Source: Chthonomonadaceae bacterium
GTDB lineage: Bacteria > Armatimonadota > Fimbriimonadia > Fimbriimonadales > Fimbriimonadaceae
Direction: 5' to 3'
Assembly: GCA_015709495.1 (NCBI GenBank)
Contig: CP054189.1
Span: 1,922,001-1,986,000 of the forward strand
DNA length: 64,000 bases
Made by a program: the position numbers and the translations under genes. Positions within the stretch are counted from its first letter, which is position 1; each line of letters opens with the position of its first letter. This document shows positions 45,727 through 55,130 of the stretch, piece by piece. The notes below the pieces were generated by a model. It made no database searches and was not told the origin of the DNA. It saw only the letters and a list, made by a program, of their open reading frames with translations.

Positions 45727-48700
45727 ATGGCAGACGTAAGTCAATTCAACAAAATCCGAATCGGCATCGCTAGCCCCACCGACATCCGAAGTTGGGCATT
45801 TCGTCACGGCGTACACCACGAGGTCAAAAAACCCGAAACGATCAATTATCGCACGTTCAAGCCGGAGCGTGACGGGCTGTTCTGCGAGAAGATTTTCGGG
45901 CCCGTCAAGGACTACGAATGTTCCTGCGGGCGCTACAAAAAGATCAAATACGCCGGCATCATCTGCGAACGGTGCGGCGTCGAAGTCACCAAGAGCCGCG
46001 TCCGGCGCGAGCGCATGGGGATCATCGAACTCGCCGCTCCCGTGTGCCACATTTGGTACTTGAAGGGAGTTCCCAGCCCCCTGGCGTTGATCCTCGACAT
46101 CTCGCCCCGGCTGCTCGAAAAGGTCATCTACTTCGCCAGCTTCATCATCATCGACATCGAAGCCGAGAAGATCGCCGAGCTGCTTCCGAAGGTGAAGGAG
46201 GCGGCGGAGCAGGAGAAGGCCACGATCATGCGGCACATGAGGGAACTCGAGGAAGACAGCTTCACGAGGTTCTTCGAAGAGCTTGACAGCAACAGCGATG
46301 AGTACGACGAAGGTTCGGTGAGGGAGCGCGCGAAGGCGATCAACGACCGCATTCGGGCCGAATACCGCGATGCCGACGACCGTCTCAAGGACCTCGACCT
46401 TGCGGTGGACATCCTCGGCAAGCTCGAGCGCAACCAACTCATCGACGAAGAGAAGTACCGCGCGGTCAGCAAGATGCTCGACGCCGTGGGCGCCAAGCTC
46501 GATTTGGAATTGCGCAACCTTGTCCGGGCCATCATCGGGGCCGAGGCGATCAAAGAGCTGTTGACCCGCGTCGACCTCGAAAAGCTCGCCCGTGAACTCC
46601 GGCAAGAGATCGTGTCGACGACCTCGCAGCGCCGAGCCCGCGCCATCAAGCGGCTCGAAATCGCGGAAGCGCTCATTTCCAGCAAGAGCCGCCCTGAGTG
46701 GATGATCCTCGATGTCATCCCTGTCATCAGCCCCGAACTGCGCCCGATGGTCCAACTCGACGGCGGACGTTTCGCAACGTCGGACCTGAACGACCTGTAT
46801 CGGCGAATCATCAACCGCAACAACCGGCTCAAGAAGATCATGGAGATTCACGCGCCGGAGTCGATCATCAACCACGAGAAGCGGCTGCTTCAAGAGGCGG
46901 TCGATGCGCTGGTCGATAACGGCCGTCGGTCGCGTCCCGTGGTGGGCTCCAACTCCCGCCCGCTCAAGTCGCTGAGCGATATGCTCAAAGGCAAGGAAGG
47001 GCGGTTCCGAAAGAACCTTCTTGGAAAGCGCGTGGACTACTCGGGCCGATCGGTAATCGTGGTTGGACCCCACTTGAAACTCCACCAGTGCGGACTTCCC
47101 AAGGAGATGGCGCTCGAGCTCTTCAAGCCGTTCGTGATGAAGACGCTGGTCGAAAAGAAGATCACCCAAAACATCAAGACGGCCAAGCGCATGATCGATC
47201 GGATGCACCCGGCCGTGTGGGATGGGTTGGAGGAGGTCATCAAGGAGCATCCGGTTCTTCTGAACCGCGCGCCGACACTGCACCGATTGGGAATCCAAGC
47301 GTTCGAGCCGATCCTAGTCGATGGCAAGGCGATTCAAATCCACCCGCTTGTTTGCCATGCCTACAACGCGGACTTCGACGGCGACCAGATGGCTGTCCAC
47401 GTCCCGCTTTCATTGCAGGCGCAGGCGGAAGCTCGGGTCTTGATGCTCAGCGCTCAGAACCTGTTCTCACCGGCGGATGGCCGCCCGATCATGTCGCCGA
47501 TCCAGGACATCGTCTTGGGGGCGTATGCGCTTACGTTCACGGACAAGGCGTCGCTGCAAAGCCTCGAGGAGGCCCTGGCAAAGCATGAGGCTGACCCTGA
47601 GAACAACCCGGCGCCCAAGGTCTACCGCGACCCTGCCGAAGTTACCTTCCATCTCGAATCGCCCAATGTCGAGAACCCGGTTCAACTCAACCAAGCCGTT
47701 CGCGTTCGAATCCGCCGCCCGGTCTTCCGACCCGACAGCGAGATCGATCACCGGGACCCTGCGACCGGCCAGGAATACCGGTACGAGACCACGAAGGGCG
47801 AAGACGACGAGGAGAAGCGAGAACTCAAGCCGCTCGAAACCGAGTTCGAGACTGTGGTCAGAGTCTCGACGGCCGGAAGGCTCCTGTTCAACGAGGCCTT
47901 GCCTTACCCGCTCAAGCATAGCGACGGGATGCTTCAAATCGAGCTAACCAAGAAGATGCTCGCCGAGTTGATTGTGCTGTGTCAGAGACAATGTGGCCTT
48001 GGTGGGACAATTCGCCTCCTAGACGATCTCAAGGACCTTGGGTTCCGGTGGGCGACGAAGTACGGCCTCTCCATCGCCATCACGGACATGGACCCGCCTG
48101 CGGGAAGGGAGGCCATTCTTCAGGAGGCGGACGACTCTTCGAACACGATCCTCACGCGATACCGCAGGGGGATGCTCAACTTCAACGAGATGCAGCGTAG
48201 GCTGGTCGACCTATGGTCGAAGACCTACGACAAGATCGGCCATGAGATTCAGGCGGGGATGCACCAATTCAACCCGCTTACGATTATCACCGACTCGGGC
48301 GCTCGCGGCTCGGTCAAGCAGCTCGCTCAGCTTGCGGGAATGCGCGGCCTGATGTTCAACCAGTTCAACGAGGTTATTTACGAACTCCCCGTCAAGAGCT
48401 CGTTCCAAAAGGGCCTTTCGATGCTGGAGTACTTCGTGACCACGCACGGCGCCCGCAAGGGTCTCGCCGACACGGCCCTGCGAACCGCCGACGCGGGATA
48501 CCTCACAAGGCGGCTCGTCGATGTCTCGCAAGACGTTATCATTCGGCGGGAAGACTGTGGCACGACCGAAGGAGTGCTTTGCCACCGCATCCTCAACGAT
48601 GAGGACGAGGTCATCGAGAAGGTCGGTGATCGCCTGATCGGCAGAGTCGCCCTGCGCGATTTGGTCGACCCGGAAACGAACCAACAACTCATGACTGCCG

Positions 48701-50454
48701 GCGAAGTCATCACCGTCGATCAGGCGAAGCGGATCAACGAGGTCGAGGTTCAGTTCACCGCTGTAGCTGAGGCGACGGATTCCGACCAGGCAAGGCAGAC
48801 CTTGGGCGATAAGATGATCGGCGCCGGGTTCGAAATCAACGAACACGGCCTGCTGTGCATTCCGATCCGGAGCCCTTTGACCTGCGACCTCGATCAAGGG
48901 ATTTGCAGCCATTGCTACGGAGTGGACCTTTCGACCAACAAGATAGTCGAAGTCGGGGTCGCGGTGGGGATCATCGCTGCCCAATCGATCGGTGAGCCGG
49001 GTACTCAGCTCACGATGAGGACGTTCCACACCGGAGGCGTTGCAGGTTCGGCGACGATTGCACGTACCAGCCAGTACAAGACCGGTAAGTTCATTCGTCA
49101 GTTCATGGCGGACCTTGAGGCCGCGATGGACACCGACATGAAGCAACTCGATCCGACGAAGTTGCTGGAGTCCCAAGAGGAAGCCGTCAAGGACCTCTTT
49201 ACGGACTCGGATCGTTTGACGATCAACGAGGCCGAAACCGGCAAGAGGAAGACCGAGCGGCAAACCAAGGCCGCGATCAAGGCCGCGGAAAAGATGGACA
49301 CCGAATCCCGCAAGATGTGGGAGAAGTCGCGGAAGACCTTCTTCTATGCTTGGACGGGCGAGTCCAGCGGCATCGTCCGCGTCGAAGAGATCTTCGAAGC
49401 GCGAAAGCAACCTCGTGGAAAGGCGATCATCTGCCCGGTCACGGGGGGCGTGCGGTCCATTCGTGATTCGAATTTCGGCCGCTGGGTGATCGTAGATTCG
49501 GTGGTCCCGGTCAAGGAAACCCTCAAGGACGCCTACATTGCCGACGTTCAGGAGTTCCTTGGCGGCAAGAAGACCGAGGCCGCTCTCGAGAAAATCGTCG
49601 GCCAGAAGTTCACGACCGCCACGCTCACCGTACTCAGGAAGCACGAAGTCGAGCACGTTCGCGTGTACTATCCGATCCTCGTTCCGCCGATCGGGAACTT
49701 GCCCGTGAAGGCCGGCTCCAAGGTGATTCAAGGCGACCCGTTGACTTACGGTCCTCGGGACCCTCATGAGATTCTGGAACTCGCCGGCGCGGGCGCGGTC
49801 TACGACTACTTCGTGGAAAACTTGCAGTCGGTCTATAAGGCTCAAGGCGTCGACATCAACGACAAGCACATCGAAGTCATCATTCGGCAGATGCTTCGCA
49901 AGAGGCAGATCAAGGAGCCAGGGGATACCCCGTTCCTGCCGGGCCAGATCGTGGACCGATTCCAACTCCGACGCGAGAACGAGAAGGTCCGTCAAGCCAT
50001 TCAGGCGGGCAAGATGATCAAGTACGTCGATCCGATGACGAGCGAAAACGTCGAGAGGGAGCCGCGCGAGGCCACGGCCAACTGGATTCTGTTGGGCATC
50101 ACCGAGGCGTCGCTCGCAACGGAGTCGTTCCTTTCGGCGGCTTCGTTCCAGAAGACCACCCGCGTCCTGACAGAGGCCGCGGTTCGAGGCAAGAAGGACA
50201 CCCTTGTCGGCCTGAAGGAAAACGTCATCATCGGGCGGCTGATTCCGGCCGGGACGGGCGTTTCCCAGTACCGGTCGCTTGCGGTCGACGTCGAGCGAGG
50301 ACCTGCATGGGCCCACCAGTCCCTCACCGCACTGGTGGAAGCGGAAGCTCCCGAGGAACTCCAACCCGACGCGGGGCTTGCGTTCCCGAGCCTTGTCGAA
50401 ATGGCTGCCGAAGAGGCGACTTCAGTTCCGGAAGAGCCGGAAGACGAGTCGTAA
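45727..50454 (+). CDS. rpoC: DNA-directed RNA polymerase beta' subunit
   Basis: 1575 residues against about 1400 in E. coli. The first zinc site is [20 protein letters not shown]; the catalytic loop is [17 protein letters not shown]; the second zinc site is in [14 protein letters not shown]; the trigger loop begins [22 protein letters not shown]. Right after this the chain carries about 105 extra, mostly charged residues (bases 49048-49374) before [13 protein letters not shown], where T. thermophilus has about ten. An additional charged coiled-coil-like segment lies in the N-terminal third (about residues 155-280). The start ATG has no strong ribosome site. Confidence 0.98.
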   Translation: MADVSQFNKIRIGIASPTDIRSWAFRHGVHHEVKKPETINYRTFKPERDGLFCEKIFGPVKDYECSCGRYKKIKYAGIICERCGVEVTKSRVRRERMGIIELAAPVCHIWYLKGVPSPLALILDISPRLLEKVIYFASFIIIDIEAEKIAELLPKVKEAAEQEKATIMRHMRELEEDSFTRFFEELDSNSDEYDEGSVRERAKAINDRIRAEYRDADDRLKDLDLAVDILGKLERNQLIDEEKYRAVSKMLDAVGAKLDLELRNLVRAIIGAEAIKELLTRVDLEKLARELRQEIVSTTSQRRARAIKRLEIAEALISSKSRPEWMILDVIPVISPELRPMVQLDGGRFATSDLNDLYRRIINRNNRLKKIMEIHAPESIINHEKRLLQEAVDALVDNGRRSRPVVGSNSRPLKSLSDMLKGKEGRFRKNLLGKRVDYSGRSVIVVGPHLKLHQCGLPKEMALELFKPFVMKTLVEKKITQNIKTAKRMIDRMHPAVWDGLEEVIKEHPVLLNRAPTLHRLGIQAFEPILVDGKAIQIHPLVCHAYNADFDGDQMAVHVPLSLQAQAEARVLMLSAQNLFSPADGRPIMSPIQDIVLGAYALTFTDKASLQSLEEALAKHEADPENNPAPKVYRDPAEVTFHLESPNVENPVQLNQAVRVRIRRPVFRPDSEIDHRDPATGQEYRYETTKGEDDEEKRELKPLETEFETVVRVSTAGRLLFNEALPYPLKHSDGMLQIELTKKMLAELIVLCQRQCGLGGTIRLLDDLKDLGFRWATKYGLSIAITDMDPPAGREAILQEADDSSNTILTRYRRGMLNFNEMQRRLVDLWSKTYDKIGHEIQAGMHQFNPLTIITDSGARGSVKQLAQLAGMRGLMFNQFNEVIYELPVKSSFQKGLSMLEYFVTTHGARKGLADTALRTADAGYLTRRLVDVSQDVIIRREDCGTTEGVLCHRILNDEDEVIEKVGDRLIGRVALRDLVDPETNQQLMTAGEVITVDQAKRINEVEVQFTAVAEATDSDQARQTLGDKMIGAGFEINEHGLLCIPIRSPLTCDLDQGICSHCYGVDLSTNKIVEVGVAVGIIAAQSIGEPGTQLTMRTFHTGGVAGSATIARTSQYKTGKFIRQFMADLEAAMDTDMKQLDPTKLLESQEEAVKDLFTDSDRLTINEAETGKRKTERQTKAAIKAAEKMDTESRKMWEKSRKTFFYAWTGESSGIVRVEEIFEARKQPRGKAIICPVTGGVRSIRDSNFGRWVIVDSVVPVKETLKDAYIADVQEFLGGKKTEAALEKIVGQKFTTATLTVLRKHEVEHVRVYYPILVPPIGNLPVKAGSKVIQGDPLTYGPRDPHEILELAGAGAVYDYFVENLQSVYKAQGVDINDKHIEVIIRQMLRKRQIKEPGDTPFLPGQIVDRFQLRRENEKVRQAIQAGKMIKYVDPMTSENVEREPREATANWILLGITEASLATESFLSAASFQKTTRVLTEAAVRGKKDTLVGLKENVIIGRLIPAGTGVSQYRSLAVDVERGPAWAHQSLTALVEAEAPEELQPDAGLAFPSLVEMAAEEATSVPEEPEDES

Positions 50455-50481
50455 GAACAAGGCCTAAGGGCGAATCGCAGT

Positions 50482-50513
50482 CGAGGGGGACGTCGGAACA
50501 AGCGTCTCCCTCG
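50482..50513 (+). terminator. Terminator after rpoC
   Basis: An 11-bp stem with one G-T pair, CGAGGGGGACG (50482-50492) with CGTCTCCCTCG (50503-50513), lies 28 bases past the rpoC stop. The T tract after it is broken (ATCTGCATTT). It can also fold on the opposite strand, where it follows the convergent esterase gene. Confidence 0.6.
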
Positions 50514-50546
50514 ATCTGCATTTGGGGGAGGTTCTGCGCGCGAAGA

Positions 50547-51413
50547 TCAGCTCCTCGAGGAAACCGTTCGAACTTGCGCTGCGCCCACACTCGACGCCAG
50601 CTTCTTCTTGAGCCAGTTCAGCGCCTCGGTGAGGGCCGAAGTCACTGCAGGGTTTGTCATGTCAACCTCATGCTTCATCCCGTCGATCAGCCGCATTTGG
50701 TGCTCCACGCCTTTGGCCTTTAACGCTGCGTCGAGCCGTTCGGCTTGCTTCACGGGGACCAGGGGGTCAGCCTTTCCATGCAGAGTGAATACGGGCGCGG
50801 ACTTCTCGCCGATGTGGGTGACCGGGCTTGCGTTCTTCACAATCTCGGTAGCTTCGTTCTTGGGCTTTCCGAGCACGACGGCAAACATGAGGTCGAGGCT
50901 TTGGGGAAAGTCGTTCCCCAGATCGGTGGGGCCAAACAGGTTGAAGACGGCTTGCACCTGGCTTGAGAACCCCTTGTACTCGGCCAGGTCGCGAGTTGGC
51001 GAATCGGAGGCTCCCAAGAGGAGCGCCAAATGCCCTCCCGCGCTTGCGCCGGCCGCGCCCAAGCGGTTGGGATCGATCTTCAACTCCGCCGCGCGGCTTC
51101 GCAAATAACGAACGGCGGTCCGAACGTCCTCGACCATCGTGGGCCACTTGTGCTTGGGAGCAAGGCGGTAGCTCACGGTCGCCGCGAGGAACCCTTCCTG
51201 GGCGAGCGCTTCGCACATCGTCGCCATATCTTGCCTCTTGCCCGAGACCCATGCGCCTCCATGAATCACGAGGACGGCAGGCTTGGGCTCGCTGGAAAGC
51301 GTCTGGGGATGGTAGATGTCCATCTGCAACCTTTCGCCCCCAGGCTGCGAATACACTACGTCCCGATCGATGCCGCCCATCAAGAAGGTCAGTACAAGCG
51401 AACAGCTCCACAT
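50547..51413 (-). CDS. Alpha/beta hydrolase, carboxylesterase-like (BD-FAE/HSL-type)
   Basis: 288 residues. The oxyanion motif is VLVIHGGAWVSG; the nucleophile elbow is GAAGASAGGHLALLLG; Asp and His of the triad are in LHGKADPLVP and DGMKHEVDM. The N-terminus MWSCSLVLTFLMGG is hydrophobic and short, possibly a signal peptide, so export is plausible. It probably cleaves small esters, acetyl or feruloyl groups; the substrate is unknown. It converges with rpoC and diverges from the DUF418 gene. Confidence 0.88.
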   Translation of the reverse strand: MWSCSLVLTFLMGGIDRDVVYSQPGGERLQMDIYHPQTLSSEPKPAVLVIHGGAWVSGKRQDMATMCEALAQEGFLAATVSYRLAPKHKWPTMVEDVRTAVRYLRSRAAELKIDPNRLGAAGASAGGHLALLLGASDSPTRDLAEYKGFSSQVQAVFNLFGPTDLGNDFPQSLDLMFAVVLGKPKNEATEIVKNASPVTHIGEKSAPVFTLHGKADPLVPVKQAERLDAALKAKGVEHQMRLIDGMKHEVDMTNPAVTSALTEALNWLKKKLASSVGAAQVRTVSSRS

Positions 51414-51483
51414 GTCATTATTCTAACGCTCTAACCACTCGAGAGGTTGTGATCGATTCCATTCAAAGGCAGAAGGAACGACC

Positions 51484-52755
51484 GTGTTCGAGCTTCCATT
51501 AGCAAACCCGACTGAGCCCGCGCACCCCCAACCGAAGAGCACGGTCGAGCCGACGACGGCGGGCAGGTCTTTCGTGCTCGACGGGATTCGCGGAGTCGCC
51601 ATCTTAGGGATCCTCCTCGCCAATCTTCCATCTCTTGGAGCGCCTTCGCTGTATGAGTCGTTAGGTTCAGCGAGCGAGATGAGCGGCGTCGATCTTTGGG
51701 TCGATACGCTGACCGGCGTCTTTGTCACAGGGAAGTTCCGGTCACTGCTGGCGATCCTGTTTGGAATCGGGCTCTTCCTCCAGTACCGCAAGCGCTCGCT
51801 AGTTCCGGGCAACTGGCCTGGCGGCTACTTGAAACGCACGTTCTACCTCGCTCTCATCGGCCTCATTCACGGCTTTTTGATTTGGTTTGGCGATATCTTG
51901 TTCATCTACTCCGTTGCGGCGTTTTGCACGTGCTTCATCGTTACAGCTTCAGAGCGAGTTCGCAAGACCCTGTTCGGCGTTTTCATCGCCCTTGCCGTCG
52001 TCACTGGGTTGGGGTTTCTCACATTCATCTGGGTCGCCGAAGGACTTGGCGAAGGCTTAGGAACCAACTGGGGCGGCGAGTACTTCACCCTCGAATTCGA
52101 GCAACGCGTCTTTGGCGAAGGATCGTGGTGGGAGCAACTGGGAGCGCGGTCCCTGTATTTCGCCGCGATGGCGAGTTCGGCCTTCCTGTTCCTTGCTTGG
52201 CTGCTGCCGCTCTTCATGGTGGGAACCGACCTCGCTCGAAGGGGCTTTCCGTACGATCGGGAACGCTATGCGCCGTTCCTCAGGAAGCTCGCTTGGTTTG
52301 GCTTCGGTGTAGGGATTCCCCTCAACCTCTTGTGCCTGTTTTCGCTCAGTGCCATGCCGCCCTTGTTCGGTCAGATGCTTGCGGAGTTCTTTGGGGGGCC
52401 AGTTCTTTCGATGGGCTATCTGGCGCTCCTGGTGGCGCTCCTAACTTGCCCATCCCTCCAACCGCTGTTTCGCCCGATTGCGAGCGTAGGACGATGCGCG
52501 CTGACGTGCTATCTCATGCAATCGGTCTTGAGTTCGATCGTGTTCTACTCGTGGGGCCTGGGGTGGTTTGGGAGGCTCGACCGGCTCGAATTGCTTACGG
52601 TCGCGCCGCTGATTTGGCTCGCCAACGTCCTCTTTGCGACCCTGTGGCTGCGCAGATACAAGATGGGTCCGGTCGAGTGGGCTTGGCGGAGCCTAACGGA
52701 GGGCCGAGTTCTTTCGAACCTCAAGTCGAACGCCCCGGCGCTCGACGCCCTCTAG
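51484..52755 (+). CDS. DUF418-family membrane protein
   Basis: 423 residues from a GTG with AAGGA upstream. The N-terminal DGIRGVAILGILLANLPSL is the DUF418 signature. At least eight hydrophobic helices follow, with FRSLLAILFGIGLFLQYRKR, and the C-terminal domain has GPVEWAWRSLTEG, the conserved PxExxWR-like end. These integral membrane proteins resemble acyltransferase-3 family members in topology, but their function is not established. The end meets the hspR stop two bases away. Confidence 0.9.
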   Translation: MFELPLANPTEPAHPQPKSTVEPTTAGRSFVLDGIRGVAILGILLANLPSLGAPSLYESLGSASEMSGVDLWVDTLTGVFVTGKFRSLLAILFGIGLFLQYRKRSLVPGNWPGGYLKRTFYLALIGLIHGFLIWFGDILFIYSVAAFCTCFIVTASERVRKTLFGVFIALAVVTGLGFLTFIWVAEGLGEGLGTNWGGEYFTLEFEQRVFGEGSWWEQLGARSLYFAAMASSAFLFLAWLLPLFMVGTDLARRGFPYDRERYAPFLRKLAWFGFGVGIPLNLLCLFSLSAMPPLFGQMLAEFFGGPVLSMGYLALLVALLTCPSLQPLFRPIASVGRCALTCYLMQSVLSSIVFYSWGLGWFGRLDRLELLTVAPLIWLANVLFATLWLRRYKMGPVEWAWRSLTEGRVLSNLKSNAPALDAL

Positions 52756-52757
52756 GA

Positions 52758-53162
52758 TCACAGCTTTGGCTTGGGCTTGAGCTTGATATGAGGAACGGGG
52801 AGCAAGCTGCCATCCTTGCGAATCGGAACGTTCGAGCGGCTCATGAGGTCCTGGATTCGGCGCTCCGTTTTTTGGACGTAGTCGTAGACCTGCCGCTCGA
52901 AATCCTGGTGGAGGTCATCGATGTCGTTGAGGAGGCTGAGAATGATCTCGACCCCCGCCAAATTCACGCCCATTTGCTGCGTGAGACGCTGGATCTGGCG
53001 CACCTTCTCGATGTCCTGCTCGCTGTACAAACGGTTCTTTGCGCCCACTCGGGACGGGACGACGAGTCCCAGCCGCTCGTATTGTCTCAGAGTTTGCGGG
53101 TGAACCCCACAAAGCCTTGCCGCGACTCCGATCATGTAGACGGGCCGGTTCTCGTTCGTCAT
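52758..53162 (-). CDS. hspR: MerR-family heat-shock repressor HspR
   Basis: 134 residues from the ATG at 53162, which overlaps the dnaJ TGA by four bases; the frame is open further upstream inside dnaJ. The winged helix is [31 protein letters not shown], then [33 protein letters not shown], the standard HspR signature. A coiled coil at about 80-110 would dimerise it. HspR binds HAIR operators (CTTGAGT-N7-ACTCAAG) with DnaK as co-repressor in actinobacteria. A HAIR-like site lies just before the upstream dnaJ gene, so the operon is probably auto-repressed. Confidence 0.93.
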   Translation of the reverse strand: MTNENRPVYMIGVAARLCGVHPQTLRQYERLGLVVPSRVGAKNRLYSEQDIEKVRQIQRLTQQMGVNLAGVEIILSLLNDIDDLHQDFERQVYDYVQKTERRIQDLMSRSNVPIRKDGSLLPVPHIKLKPKPKL

Positions 53163-54109
53163 GCCTTCACGTTCTCCAACTCGGCGAGCTTTTCGATCAA
53201 CTCGCGCTCTTCCGAGGTTAGCTTTTTCGGGACGACGATCTTGGCGCGCGCAAAGAGGTCGCTCCGCCCTCCATTCATACGCGTGATGCCTTGCCCTCCA
53301 AGTCGAAACGTCTGGCCGCATTGCGTCCCCGCAGGAACGCGCATTTTGAGCTTGGACCGCAGGGTCGGCACCGACACTTCTCCGCCCAGGGCCGCGACCG
53401 TGAACGGCACATCGACATCGACTTCGAGACCGGTTTCAACCAGGCGAAAACTCGGATGATGAGCCCAGTGAACTGTTACGTAGAGGTCGCCGCTGCGTCC
53501 GTTGAGCCCGGCTGTGCCCATTTTCGGCACTCGGAGCTTCTTTCCGTGCTCGATACCTGCCGGGACAGTGAGCGTGACCTCCTTGTTCTTGGGAATCGTC
53601 CCTATCGCTCCGTTCGCAGTTCGCACTGCATCCATCGTCTGATACCTGAGGGTTCGCTTGCAGCCCATGTCGATCTCTTCCAACGGCACTTCGATCACCT
53701 TTTCGACGTCGCTGGGTTGTGCCTTGCGGAACTCCTCGAGGTCGAACTCCACTCGCCTACGGCCTTGGGGCCTACCTCCGCCGAAGCCGCCGAAGATGTG
53801 CGAAAACACCGACTCGAAGTCGCCGACACCTTCGCTGAAGTCGATATCGACTCCCTCTGCGCCGGGTCCTGCGCCGAACTTCTGGGCCGACTCCCAGTTG
53901 GCGCCGTACTGGTCATAGAGGCTGCGGCGCTGCTCATCGCCGATCACCTCATACGCTTCTTGGACCTCCTTGAATCGAGCCTCGGCCGAGGCGTCGTTCG
54001 GGTTTACGTCGGGGTGGTACTTGCGCGCGAGCTTGCGGTAGGACTCTTTGATCTCCTTGTTGGAGGCCCTCCGGGAAACGCCCAGCACTGCGTAGTAGTC
54101 TTTTGCCAT
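53159..54109 (-). CDS. dnaJ: DnaJ/CbpA-type co-chaperone without zinc finger
   Basis: 316 residues from the ATG at 54109 ([10 protein letters not shown]); five codons of open frame precede it. The J domain at 1-70 has the HPD motif at residues 32-34. A Gly-rich linker ([11 protein letters not shown]) and two C-terminal substrate-binding beta domains follow, e.g. [21 protein letters not shown] and [21 protein letters not shown]. The CxxCxGxG zinc domain of true DnaJ is absent, so it is a type II (CbpA-like) Hsp40. It is translationally coupled with hspR; dnaK and grpE are not nearby. Confidence 0.92.
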   Translation of the reverse strand: MAKDYYAVLGVSRRASNKEIKESYRKLARKYHPDVNPNDASAEARFKEVQEAYEVIGDEQRRSLYDQYGANWESAQKFGAGPGAEGVDIDFSEGVGDFESVFSHIFGGFGGGRPQGRRRVEFDLEEFRKAQPSDVEKVIEVPLEEIDMGCKRTLRYQTMDAVRTANGAIGTIPKNKEVTLTVPAGIEHGKKLRVPKMGTAGLNGRSGDLYVTVHWAHHPSFRLVETGLEVDVDVPFTVAALGGEVSVPTLRSKLKMRVPAGTQCGQTFRLGGQGITRMNGGRSDLFARAKIVVPKKLTSEERELIEKLAELENVKA

Positions 54110-54131
54110 CGAAGTCCCTAACACTCAACTG

Positions 54132-54152
54132 TCTGAGTATATAACACTCAAA
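54132..54152 (-). promoter_or_regulatory. HAIR operator (HspR binding site) over the dnaJ-hspR promoter
   Basis: Plus-strand sequence TCTGAGT-N7-ACTCAAA; compared with the HAIR consensus CTTGAGT-N7-ACTCAAG it matches 5 of 7 and 6 of 7 bases with exact N7 spacing. A -10-like TATACT on the minus strand (54141-54136) lies inside it, so repressor binding would block the promoter. A second ACTCAA half-site (54123-54128) sits between this element and the start codon. Confidence 0.8.
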
Positions 54153-54193
54153 CGACCTATAGGCGTTTCACTCTAGGCGGTTGTTCCCACAGG

Positions 54194-54238
54194 CTTGAGT
54201 GGGCGGGACTTCGCAACCTCCACGGTCGTGGCTTGAGT
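54194..54238 (+). promoter_or_regulatory. Two CTTGAGT half-sites before the HDOD gene
   Basis: Exact HAIR left half-sites CTTGAGT occur at 54194-54200 and 54232-54238. The first is followed after seven bases by ACTTCGC, which shares only ACT with the right half. They may extend HspR control to the divergent HDOD gene; this is an inference. Confidence 0.4.
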
Positions 54239-54269
54239 TCGGCGAAGTTGCTGCCGATACTTAGGTCGT

Positions 54270-55130
54270 ATGGCTCTCGACGATGTCGCCGTGAAGATCG
54301 CGCGAAGCGAGAATCTCTCCATCTTGCCGGAGGTGGGCAGGCAGGTGATTCGCCTGATCGACGACCCTGATGCGAGCGTCGCGAAGCTCGAATCCCTGAT
54401 CGAACGGGACCCTGCGATGTCGGCCAAGATCGTTCGCGTCGCGAACTCGGCGTATTACGGCCACTCGAACATCGGTTCCATCGGGCGCGCCGTCACGGTC
54501 CTTGGAATGAACATCGTGCGCTCGCTGGTGACGACCATTGTTTACCAGCAGGTCGTCAAGGATTACGATGGGTTCAGCAAGGGGTTTGCCTACGGTCTTT
54601 GGCGGCACAGCCTCGCCACAGGCATCGTCGCTCGCATCCTCGCCAAGATCAAAATGCCGCTCAAGGCGGAGAACCTCTATGCGGCGTCGCTCATCCACAA
54701 CGTCGGACTCCTTTCGATGGGCAGGTTTTGCTCCGACCAGCTTGTGACGGTCATCGCTGAGGCCAGAAAGGGCGAGCGAAGCATCCTGGAAGTCGAGCAC
54801 GAACAACTCGGGTTCGATCATACGGAGGTCGGCGAATTGATCGGGCAAAAGTGGGGCCTACCGGAGTTCATGATCACAGCTCTTCGGTATCACCATAGCC
54901 CTCTCGAGGCCCCGGCGAATCAGGAAACGGCGACGATTGTGGCGGTTTCTCAACTCGCGGCGCAACGAGCGGGCTACACGTTCGAGTTCGTCGCCACCCC
55001 GGAGCCGATCCCGACCGAGTGGCTCGAAGCGATCGAACTCTCCGAGGATCAGATCCCCGCCGTCGAGTCCGTGCTGCACTCCGAGATGGAGAAGGTGCAA
55101 CAGCTCTTCAACGTCCCCGCGGCAGCCTAG
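54270..55130 (+). CDS. HDOD-domain signalling protein
   Basis: 286 residues. The HDOD core spans about 10-210: ILPEVGRQVIRLIDDPDASVAKLESLIERDPAMSAKIVRVANSAYYG, then IGRAVTVLGMNIVRSLV and LYAASLIHNVGLLSM. The His-Asp pair of true HD phosphohydrolases is His143-Asn144 here, which fits the non-catalytic HDOD family. Such proteins are often signalling adaptors linked to motility or second messengers; no partner domain is fused. It is divergent from the dnaJ-hspR operon and shares a 160-base control region with it. Confidence 0.9.
   Translation: MALDDVAVKIARSENLSILPEVGRQVIRLIDDPDASVAKLESLIERDPAMSAKIVRVANSAYYGHSNIGSIGRAVTVLGMNIVRSLVTTIVYQQVVKDYDGFSKGFAYGLWRHSLATGIVARILAKIKMPLKAENLYAASLIHNVGLLSMGRFCSDQLVTVIAEARKGERSILEVEHEQLGFDHTEVGELIGQKWGLPEFMITALRYHHSPLEAPANQETATIVAVSQLAAQRAGYTFEFVATPEPIPTEWLEAIELSEDQIPAVESVLHSEMEKVQQLFNVPAAA

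Noticed and set aside
45661-47298. A 545-codon open frame on the minus strand
   Set aside because: It is antisense to the first third of rpoC, with a low-complexity His/Asp/Val-rich translation typical of shadow frames.
48211-50364. A 717-codon open frame on the minus strand
   Set aside because: It is entirely antisense to rpoC and has no recognisable domain.
51696-53459. A 587-codon open frame on the plus strand
   Set aside because: It overlaps the DUF418 gene in another frame and runs antisense to hspR and dnaJ, all of which are well supported.
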